A DNA stretch of 64,000 bases from the NCBI GenBank assembly GCA_016212515.1, contig JACRFZ010000031.1:104613-168612 (forward strand), read 5' to 3'. The notes under the pieces are model-generated. The model did not search any database. It saw nothing but the letters and a program-made list of their open reading frames with translations, and had not been told where the DNA came from. This DNA comes from Candidatus Melainabacteria bacterium. Its GTDB lineage: Bacteria; Cyanobacteriota; Vampirovibrionia; Obscuribacterales; Obscuribacteraceae. The translations under genes and the position numbers were made by a program. Of the stretch, positions 57,744-64,000 are shown piece after piece (the first letter of the stretch is position 1; each line of letters begins with the position of its first letter).

Positions 57744-58979
57744 CTAGTGCCAGCCTGCCGCCGTAAGTTCATTGAGCCGTGCCCCCAGCCTCAGTCGGTC
57801 CAGATGGTAGCCGATGAAAACCAGGTTGGAGTTGGGAGTGTGCTCATGTTCGTGCTCATGATGATGATGGTCGTGAGCGTGGTTTTGATCATGGTCGTGG
57901 TGATGAGTGTGTTCATGTTCATGCTCATGATGATGGTGGTCATGGTCATGGGAGTGCGAATGAGAATGCGAGTGAACGTGGGCAACAGCCATGGCCTCCG
58001 GCTCGATTCCGGCGCTTTCACCGACGGAGCTTTCGATGCGGGTGTTCACTCCCTGAAATAGAACCGGCTCATCTATCTCCAGGCATTGCACAAAACCCTT
58101 GACCCTTAGAAGCGGCATTTCTGCGGCAATGGTTTCCAGCGCCGTCTCCAGGTTGTTGCGCCTTTGTTTCTTGTGGCTCGTCAGGCTGAAGGAAAGCCAG
58201 CCCGGATCTTCCTGGTGCAGATGTTCATGAGTATGAAGTCCGTGGTCGTGGGCTCCCAGCCCCGAGTGACTGTGACCATTCTGGCTTGCGGCTCCGGCTT
58301 GATGCATCAGTCCTGCAAAGTTGGTTATTCCTGCTATGTACTCACCGGCGCGGAATTCGTTTAGCTTGAGGCCGAGGCTCAGTCGACTTACCAGCCGGGC
58401 CTGGAAGGCCAGTTCAATGAATCTCACATCCGGGGCCAGGTCTCGCACTTTTGCCTCCGCCTCTTCTAACTGGCGGCGCTCAAGTTTGTCTATCTTGTTG
58501 AGTACCACTACGTCGGCGGCTTTCATCTGAAACCCCATGACTGTAAGAGTTTCCTGGCTGAGTTTGCCGTAGTCGAGGAAGAGCGGTGTGTCTACCAGGC
58601 TGAGTGTAGCATCGAGGGTGAAGTGTTCGGCCAGGCGAGGGGCGGCGAGACTTTCCATGACTGCTGTTGGTGCCGCCAGTCCGGAGGTCTCTATCAGTAC
58701 ATGATCAAAGCCGGCGGCGTTGTCGGCGATTTGCAGCATGGTATCAAGGAAACCGTTGTCTTCGTAGGCAATCAGTCCGCCGCTCAGTTTGTACACTTGG
58801 AAGTTATCGGATTGGCGCACTTGCATAACCAGGAGGTCATCGACCGAGACTTTTCCGAATTCGTTTATGACCACTGCAAAGCGCTTGTCCGGTTCCGACA
58901 TGATAAGACTTTTGAGAATTGTGGTTTTGCCTGTACCCAGGAAGCCTGTAAAAATTGTCACTGGAAGTTTGCCGGACAC
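57744..58979 (-). CDS. cobW: CobW-family GTPase with His-rich metal region
   Basis: COG0523-type metal chaperone GTPase of 411 residues. G-domain motifs: FTGFLGTGKTT, VINEFGKVSVDD, ETSGLAAP and VVLNKIDKL. The usual GCxCC metal site after the second strand is missing: the sequence reads KLSGGLIAYEDNG there. Two histidine-rich regions compensate, one near residue 240 (HSHSGLGAHDHGLHTHEH) and a long His/Asp/Glu run at about 336-386. GTG start with AAGGAGAG. Position between cobJK and cobO argues for cobalt supply or insertion in this pathway, but the missing cysteine motif leaves the metal open. Confidence 0.88.
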   Translation of the reverse strand: MSGKLPVTIFTGFLGTGKTTILKSLIMSEPDKRFAVVINEFGKVSVDDLLVMQVRQSDNFQVYKLSGGLIAYEDNGFLDTMLQIADNAAGFDHVLIETSGLAAPTAVMESLAAPRLAEHFTLDATLSLVDTPLFLDYGKLSQETLTVMGFQMKAADVVVLNKIDKLERRQLEEAEAKVRDLAPDVRFIELAFQARLVSRLSLGLKLNEFRAGEYIAGITNFAGLMHQAGAASQNGHSHSGLGAHDHGLHTHEHLHQEDPGWLSFSLTSHKKQRRNNLETALETIAAEMPLLRVKGFVQCLEIDEPVLFQGVNTRIESSVGESAGIEPEAMAVAHVHSHSHSHSHDHDHHHHEHEHEHTHHHDHDQNHAHDHHHHEHEHEHTPNSNLVFIGYHLDRLRLGARLNELTAAGWH

Positions 58980-59012
58980 TGGTCTCTCCTTTTTTGTCTG
59001 CTGCTGCTACCA

Positions 59013-60560
59013 CTAGATGTGGAGTTTGTTCAAAGTCTCGATTATGGCCGCGGCACTCTGGAAGGTGGTTCCATGGCCTGGGTGCGGAGCGGGTCGTTTG
59101 ATTACGATGATTGGGATCTGCAGGCGACCGGCGGCCTCTATTTTCTCTTGCAAGCCGCCCCTTGCGCCGGAGTCTTTGGTGACCAGGCAGTCTACTTGCC
59201 ACTCTCGCATAAGAAGGTCGTTGAACTGACTGGAAAAGGGACCTTGCATAGCACAGATGTTCTTGGGCTTGATGCCCAGTTTGACTGCCTTGTCGATAAT
59301 TTCCGGATCCGGGATTATGCGCAGAAACCATTCCCTGTTGGCGGCACCGTCTGCCTGCAGAAAGGTCTCCAGATCTCTGGCGCCGGTAGCCAGGAAGATG
59401 CGTTTACCGGTGGCTATGGCTTGCCTGGCTGCATCTCGGCAGTCACTTGCCAGGTAGGCTTGTTCCGGAAGGTCGGATTTTGGACGTTCCAGCCTCAGGT
59501 AAGGAATTTGCAGTTCTGAGCAAAGCTCGTTCAGTTGCAGTGAAATGGCTTCTGCATGGGGATGGGTGGCATCAATCACGGCTTTGCAGCGGCTAGTCTT
59601 TAGAAGCGTCTTTCTCTTCTCTTGTCCCAATCGGCCTGCCACAATCTGCACATCATGTCCTGCCAGTGCTGCTTGATTTAGTTTGGCGCCGTAGTCGCTT
59701 GCCACTGAGACAACCACCGGTCTGTTGGAATCTCTTATGGCCAGTGCCGCTTCATTGCCGTCACTGGTGCCGGAAAAGACCCAGACGGCGTCTTCCCGGG
59801 GGCTTTCCAGTTCCTGCTCTTCCCAGTCCATATAGCCTCTGGGGGTGAAAATCCAGTCTCGCTTTCGTCTGGTGAAGCGGTTCCCTACAATGATTGTGGT
59901 AAACATGTCGAAGGTTTTTTCGGTCAGTTCCGAGAGCGTGGCAATATAGCTCTCTTGTCCCGGGCGGTAGGCGTTTTTGACTACGCCACAAAGGGTGTCC
60001 GGGCTTTTGCCGCCTTTTATGAGAATGTCCAGAATCTTGTAGACTCCGGTCCGGCGCTTTTCACTTTGTACGTTGTACATGGCCAGGCAAAGGTCTGCCT
60101 GGGCTACGGCCTTCGCTCTCTCTTCGATCCACTGAAAAGGGCATAGCAGGTCGGATAGGCTGAGGGTGGCAAAGTCATGAGAAAGAGGCGCGCCGATTAT
60201 GGAGGCGCAGGCGGTGGCAGCAGTGGTGCCGGGTATGACTTCGACCTGGAAGTCATCACTTTCTTCCATCAATTCAAATGCCAGGGAGGCCATGGCGTAA
60301 ACGCCGATGTCGCCGCTGGAAACAAGAGCGACGCGCTTGCCCTGGCGTGCGGCGGCAAGGGCTGCCTGGGCACGCTCTCGCTCTTTTGTCAGGGGCGGGC
60401 AGTAGAGTTCCTGATCGGTGAGCACTTGCTTTACCCAGTTGAGGTAGAGATCGTAAGATACGACCATTTGGCTATGGCGCAGGGCCGCCAGGGCTTTTTC
60501 GCTCACATAGTCCGTTTGACCCGGACCGACTGAGACAAGATAGAGGCAGCCTCTGGTCAC
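59013..60560 (-). CDS. Fused precorrin-3B C17-methyltransferase / precorrin-6A reductase
   Basis: A 515-residue two-domain enzyme (CobJ/CbiH plus CobK/CbiJ). Residues 1-250 are a SAM-dependent corrin methyltransferase: LVSVGPGQTDYVSEKAL, VALVSSGDIGVYAMA, IPGTTAATACAS, KNAYRPGQE and TPRGYM. Residues about 262-515 are the reductase: VFSGTSDGNEAA, VIDATHPHAEAIS, RLERP and VTKDSGARGGLQEK. The GTG start at 60560 overlaps the cbiG stop (GTGA). The fusion joins ring-C17 methylation to the later reduction step in one chain. Confidence 0.92.
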   Translation of the reverse strand: MTRGCLYLVSVGPGQTDYVSEKALAALRHSQMVVSYDLYLNWVKQVLTDQELYCPPLTKERERAQAALAAARQGKRVALVSSGDIGVYAMASLAFELMEESDDFQVEVIPGTTAATACASIIGAPLSHDFATLSLSDLLCPFQWIEERAKAVAQADLCLAMYNVQSEKRRTGVYKILDILIKGGKSPDTLCGVVKNAYRPGQESYIATLSELTEKTFDMFTTIIVGNRFTRRKRDWIFTPRGYMDWEEQELESPREDAVWVFSGTSDGNEAALAIRDSNRPVVVSVASDYGAKLNQAALAGHDVQIVAGRLGQEKRKTLLKTSRCKAVIDATHPHAEAISLQLNELCSELQIPYLRLERPKSDLPEQAYLASDCRDAARQAIATGKRIFLATGARDLETFLQADGAANREWFLRIIPDPEIIDKAVKLGIKPKNICAMQGPFSSQFNDLLMREWQVDCLVTKDSGARGGLQEKIEAAGRLQIPIIVIKRPAPHPGHGTTFQSAAAIIETLNKLHI

Positions 60561-61324
60561 GGTTTTCTCCTTTCATCTTCCACTACGGCTACAGCTACAC
60601 CGTAAACGCCGGTGCTCTTGGGTACCAGCAATTTGCCCCTGGGACTGGCCAGTAGTGCACAGGGTTCGCAGACTCCGTCAAGACCGAGGGTCTTTTTGAC
60701 GTGCGCGGATTTCTCGGTCAACCACTGCCGCGGGGCTAGATCTTCTTCCTTGAAGATTCGCAGTGGAATAGCCTGAAGACGACAGAATTCCACCAGTCCG
60801 GGCTCCTTTGCCTTGAGGGAAATGGTGGCAATTTCTCTAATCTCACTTAAGGCACGTTGCCCTAAAGCCTGTCTGATAGCGGCTTCGATGCTTTCCCTTT
60901 TGGTGCCTTTCTTGCAACCGATGCCGACTGTCAGTGGCTTTAGACTTTCGCTGGCGGTGGTAATCACCGGCACAGCCTGTACCTGAGCCGCCACCTGGTA
61001 AGCCAGCTCATTGCCTCCCCCTTCGTGACCACCGGCCAGGCTGAGGGCAAAACCGCCGCCCTCGTCGATTACCACCAGGCAAGGATCTGTCTTTTTGTCG
61101 CGCAGGAGACCCTGCATATAACGAATGGCGATGCCGGTGGTGCCGATGAAAATCCAGCTTTTAAATTTGTCAAAGTTCAGGCGAAATTGGTCGATTGGTT
61201 TTACATCAGCAAGCCAGGGTCTGAAGAGAGTCAGATCTCGTATCTCTGCGAGCCCGTCTTTGAGCTCCTCAGCCAGGCGCTCTCCTTCCTCTCTCACTAT
61301 CCAGATGGCTGTCTTCTCCTGCAT
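60557..61324 (-). CDS. cbiG: Cobalt-precorrin-5A hydrolase
   Basis: CbiG opens the delta-lactone of cobalt-precorrin-5A and releases acetaldehyde, a hallmark of the anaerobic cobalamin route. Visible motifs: IGTTGIAIRYM in the N-terminal domain, LAGGHEGGGNELA in the middle, and the C-terminal CbiG domain with VGIGCKKGT and LLVPKSTGVYGVAVAV. The 255-residue length is on the short side. ATG 61324 lies 3 bases after the cobM stop. Confidence 0.92.
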   Translation of the reverse strand: MQEKTAIWIVREEGERLAEELKDGLAEIRDLTLFRPWLADVKPIDQFRLNFDKFKSWIFIGTTGIAIRYMQGLLRDKKTDPCLVVIDEGGGFALSLAGGHEGGGNELAYQVAAQVQAVPVITTASESLKPLTVGIGCKKGTKRESIEAAIRQALGQRALSEIREIATISLKAKEPGLVEFCRLQAIPLRIFKEEDLAPRQWLTEKSAHVKKTLGLDGVCEPCALLASPRGKLLVPKSTGVYGVAVAVVEDERRKP

Positions 61325-61327
61325 GCT

Positions 61328-62092
61328 TTATTTGATCCGGGCTTTCCTGAACTTGTGGCTGTACTCGGGGGCGTAGAGCTTGGAGGCGGCTTGCAAATCA
61401 TCGTCCAGTACGGCTCCCACAAGCAGCATGGTGGTGAGCTTCCAGTCTTCTACATTGACTTCATCCAATAATGTGCACAGTGTGCTTCTATGGCTTCGCT
61501 GATCTTCCCAGGTGGCGCGGTAGACCAGCGCCACAGGCGTTGATGGTGGGTAATGTTTGAGTAGATCGTGCACAATCGATTTCAGATGCGGCCCCGAAAG
61601 GAAGATGCAGATGGTGGCCTGGTGCGCCGCCAGTCTTTCGATTGACTCAAGGGTTGGAACGGCGGAAGCTCTTCCGCTTACTCTCGTTAGAATGATAGTT
61701 TGAGAGATGGTCGGTTTTGTAAGCTCTGCACCGAGTTCGGCTGCTGCTGCCGTAAATGATGAGACGCCGGGAATAATCTCGAATTCGATGTCGTGTTGCC
61801 TGAGCTTCTGTATTTGTTCGCTCATGGCTCCATAGATTGCCGGGTCCCCTGAGTGCAGGCGGGCCACGTCCTGATTGGCTTGCTTGGCCTGGAGATAGTA
61901 TTCCAACTGCTCATCCAGGTTGAGACCGGCCGTGTTTACCAGTTCGGCGCCGGGCCGGCAATGAGACAGTACAATTTCCGGCACCAGGGAGCCGGCGTAT
62001 AGAACTATTGAGACTCGAGCCAGGCAGGACGCGCCACGAATGGTGATCAGGTCGGGGGCTCCCGGACCCGCACCTATGAAATATACTTTCAT
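61328..62092 (-). CDS. cobM: Precorrin-4 / cobalt-precorrin-4 C11-methyltransferase
   Basis: CobM/CbiF methylates C11 using SAM. The 254-residue protein from ATG 62092 starts MKVYFIGAGPGAPDLIT, the canonical N-terminus; upstream in-frame sequence belongs to the cobI gene. Motifs: LYAGSLVP, LHSGDPAIYGA and IPGVSSFTAAAA. The start overlaps the cobI stop (ATGA). CbiF is the alternative name in the anaerobic route, which the neighbouring cbiD and cbiG suggest. Confidence 0.95.
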   Translation of the reverse strand: MKVYFIGAGPGAPDLITIRGASCLARVSIVLYAGSLVPEIVLSHCRPGAELVNTAGLNLDEQLEYYLQAKQANQDVARLHSGDPAIYGAMSEQIQKLRQHDIEFEIIPGVSSFTAAAAELGAELTKPTISQTIILTRVSGRASAVPTLESIERLAAHQATICIFLSGPHLKSIVHDLLKHYPPSTPVALVYRATWEDQRSHRSTLCTLLDEVNVEDWKLTTMLLVGAVLDDDLQAASKLYAPEYSHKFRKARIK

Positions 62093-62895
62093 AGTACTTC
62101 CTCTTTCTTCCTTGTGGGTATTGGGGCTTGCAGCCATTTTGACGAAGGGGCGCTTTTTCGGATCAACATGGTAGAGAGATAGCCTTTCTCTTGCTCTCTC
62201 AATTGGCAAGATTCGCAAGATTCGTTAGAAAGACTGGTCAGAAATTGTTCCGGCAGTCCGACTTTGCTGCCTAGAACACAGTGCTCTCCGATGGATAGCT
62301 CCTTGATGACACTCAAAACCATGGGAAGACGATGACCTATTTTCATCAGTATGACCAGGTCGTGTGTTTCAATCTCCTGCCTCAGTTCTTCTTTTGAGTC
62401 CGGGCAGGGCAAGATCAAGAGCCTTTCTTTTCCCTGCCCGAGTGGATATTGAGTGAGGGCGGCCAGGCTGGCAAAAGAGGTGACGCCCGGTATGGTCTCC
62501 ACGTCAAGGGTGGGATCGAGATCTGCCAGGGCACTGAGCAAGTAACCGTAGGTAGAGTAAGTAAGTGCATCGCCGATAGTGAGATAGGCTACATCCTTGC
62601 CTTCCTCCAGCGCTTCGTGAACTGTGCGGGCGAGAACTTTGTAAGTTTCCCAGGCTTGCTGCCTGTCTTCGTCCATACTGAAATCTACCGTCCGGAAGCG
62701 CTCCGCCGGTAGGTGCAGGTCGGCGATGCAGTCGGCGGCAAGACTGCTTGCGCTGCGACCGGCTCTCGGACAGAAGATTATTTGACAATCCTTTAGAACC
62801 TTTGCCGCTCTAGTGGTGATCAGTCCATGCCCGCCGGGACCGACACCGACACCGTAGAACTTGCCTCTCTTGCTGGTTTTCATTTGATCCGACAT
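62089..62895 (-). CDS. cobI: Precorrin-2 / cobalt-precorrin-2 C20-methyltransferase
   Basis: CobI/CbiL methylates C20. From ATG 62895 the protein is 268 residues, starting MSDQMKTSKRGKFYGVGVGP. The open frame extends 70 codons further back into cbiD in another frame and is not used. Motifs: GVGVGPGGHGLITTRA, LTIGDALTYSTYGYL and IPGVTSFASLAA. The C-terminal 40 residues have a Cys pair (ESCESC), not part of the usual family core. It begins 5 bases after cbiD ends. Confidence 0.95.
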   Translation of the reverse strand: MSDQMKTSKRGKFYGVGVGPGGHGLITTRAAKVLKDCQIIFCPRAGRSASSLAADCIADLHLPAERFRTVDFSMDEDRQQAWETYKVLARTVHEALEEGKDVAYLTIGDALTYSTYGYLLSALADLDPTLDVETIPGVTSFASLAALTQYPLGQGKERLLILPCPDSKEELRQEIETHDLVILMKIGHRLPMVLSVIKELSIGEHCVLGSKVGLPEQFLTSLSNESCESCQLREQEKGYLSTMLIRKSAPSSKWLQAPIPTRKKEEVL

Positions 62896-62900
62896 AGACT

Positions 62901-64000
62901 TTAGTTTCCCACCAGAGCGTTGCCGCTCATATCGAAGAGTTTTACTTTTATTTTTTTGACGCGACTGAGATTGAAGGAAGAAGCTGCTTGCGCTACTGCT
63001 GCTTGAGCGCTTTGCCAGAGTTCCTGGGCCCGTGGTCTGAGATGCTCTTCTTGCAAGATCTCGATGATCGCTTCCACCGTATTGGCATTGGCAAAGCGCC
63101 GACATTCTTCTTCCGGGAAGGAGAGCTTTTCAGCCAGGCGGGCGATGGCTCCTGTGGCCAATTCACTTTTGCGTGAATGGGTATCAAACACCCCGTCGAT
63201 GGTTTTGCAGAGTTTGCCTGGATGCCCCAGAAGCCAGAGCTCGTCCAATGTGCTGTCGGATTCTTGCAAGAAGCTCTCGGTGCTCTCCAGGGCAAAGCCG
63301 ATGAAATTTGAGATGTGCACGGTTTGTTTATCGTTCAAGTTTAAAGTTTTTCGGGCGAAACTGATGCCGATATTACCCGGCAAATAAGCCACTTTGCCGC
63401 CGTCTCCCGGTGCCGATAGTGCCACCCGGATATAAACCTCAATGGCTGCTTTGTAGGCTGAAAGCGACATGGGTTCTACTATGCCGGTGGTGCCTAATAT
63501 TGAGATGCCGCCTTTTATACCCAGTCTCGGATTGAATGTTTTTTGAGCGATTGCTTCGCCGTTTACACATCCTATTTTGATTTCCAGCCCGGCATGTTCT
63601 TTCCCGGCTGCCGCCAGTGCTTCCCCGGCGCTGGACAAAATCATCCGGCGGGGTACCGGGTTAATGGCCGGCTCTCCCACCTTCACCCTCAGTCCCGGAG
63701 CCGTGACTGTGCCCACTCCTTCTGCCGCCACTAGAGTGATAGTCTGGCCTTGGCTCAGGGAAACTTCGGCAAAGATGGTGGCACCGTCGGTCTGGTCCGG
63801 ATCATCTCCCGCCATTTTTATTACTTCCGCTCTCACAGAGCCGTCCGCTCCTGGTTTTATGGCTTGAATCGGGACCGGAAGATAAAATTTGCCGTCCGGT
63901 AGAAGTACCTCCACTTCCTCCAGCACTTCACCTTGCAGTAAGTAAGTGACGGCTGCTCTTGCGGCGGCGGCGGCGCAACTACCGGTGGTGCGGCCCCGTC
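62901..64000 (-). CDS. cbiD: Cobalt-precorrin-5B C1-methyltransferase (5' end cut by window edge)
   Basis: CbiD methylates C1 in the anaerobic cobalamin pathway. Although an internal GTG at 63926 opens a frame, coding continues to the window edge with GRTTGSCAAAAARAAVTY, the conserved N-terminal substrate/SAM region of CbiD, so the true start is beyond 64000. Later motifs include GTTGIVEPMS and LWLLGHPGKLCK. It is the first visible gene of the leftward operon, which probably starts further right. Presence of cbiD and cbiG favours early cobalt insertion. Confidence 0.95.
   Translation of the reverse strand, partial: RGRTTGSCAAAAARAAVTYLLQGEVLEEVEVLLPDGKFYLPVPIQAIKPGADGSVRAEVIKMAGDDPDQTDGATIFAEVSLSQGQTITLVAAEGVGTVTAPGLRVKVGEPAINPVPRRMILSSAGEALAAAGKEHAGLEIKIGCVNGEAIAQKTFNPRLGIKGGISILGTTGIVEPMSLSAYKAAIEVYIRVALSAPGDGGKVAYLPGNIGISFARKTLNLNDKQTVHISNFIGFALESTESFLQESDSTLDELWLLGHPGKLCKTIDGVFDTHSRKSELATGAIARLAEKLSFPEEECRRFANANTVEAIIEILQEEHLRPRAQELWQSAQAAVAQAASSFNLSRVKKIKVKLFDMSGNALVGN

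Noticed and set aside
62093..62218. 42-codon extension of cobM
   Set aside because: Overlaps cobI; the ATG at 62092 gives both the canonical N-terminus and an ATGA overlap.
62896..63105. 70-codon extension of cobI
   Set aside because: It lies entirely inside cbiD in another frame; family members start near the FYGVGVGPG region.
1..64000. CRISPR array, insertion sequence, prophage or integrase
   Set aside because: No regularly spaced repeats of the right size, no transposase or integrase motif in any plausible frame.

Overview
The window looks like a chromosome segment of a melainabacterial lineage, most likely an Obscuribacterales / Candidatus Obscuribacter-like bacterium. This is an inference from gene style, not from a marker gene: there are many exported glycine-rich and YD-repeat proteins, exported TPR proteins beside two-component genes, a Ser/Thr kinase with a C-terminal TPR region, frequent GTG/TTG starts, and a long cobalamin operon. 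No rRNA, tRNA, CRISPR array, insertion sequence or phage module was seen.

Layout. 1-3500 (minus strand): truncated prepilin peptidase, ridA, and three consecutive exported low-complexity proteins. 3655-10519 (plus): tsaD, a zinc-ribbon protein, an FHA protein coupled to a J-like protein, a YD-repeat protein, then phosphohexomutase and an FtsB-like divisome protein closed by a strong terminator. 10600-15900: small exported proteins, a CPBP membrane protease, a CxxCH membrane protein, and a 707-residue YD-repeat protein next to three tandem hairpins. 16055-21552: a signalling island with two overlapping sensor kinase genes, an exported TPR protein and a divergent OmpR-type regulator. 21600-30810: mostly hypothetical proteins, including a LysM-like protein, a TPR-matrixin metalloprotease, two tandem paralogues of an unknown small family and a transglutaminase-like protein. 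30866-36244 (minus): a membrane operon with a thioredoxin-like protein, a small anchored protein, an FtsH-like protease with three AAA+ modules, and a beta-propeller-like exported protein. 36541-40871: FAS1 protein, thioredoxin, a complete sensor kinase and a MoeB/rhodanese fusion. 41248-45267: a large PAS sensor kinase facing an OmpR regulator and a TPR protein. 45547-53498: hypothetical and low-complexity proteins, cytochrome P450, TPR protein, orphan receiver, and a short zone of gene decay. 54151-55743: Ser/Thr kinase. 55700-64000 (minus): cobalamin operon cbiD-cobI-cobM-cbiG-cobJK-cobW-cobO-cobB, mostly joined by ATGA/GTGA overlaps.

Two systems stand out. First, the adjacent kinases at 17054-18838 and 18825-20735 are complementary: one has an intact ATP-binding domain but glycine in place of the phospho-acceptor histidine, while the other keeps the histidine but has lost the N, G1 and G2 boxes. 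They look like two halves of an obligate heteromeric histidine kinase serving the divergent regulator. Second, the protein at 31992-35459 carries three complete FtsH-type AAA+ modules before one M41 peptidase, with a pore-loop aromatic only in the module nearest the peptidase. It shares an operon with two small proteins that have nearly the same N-terminal membrane anchor.
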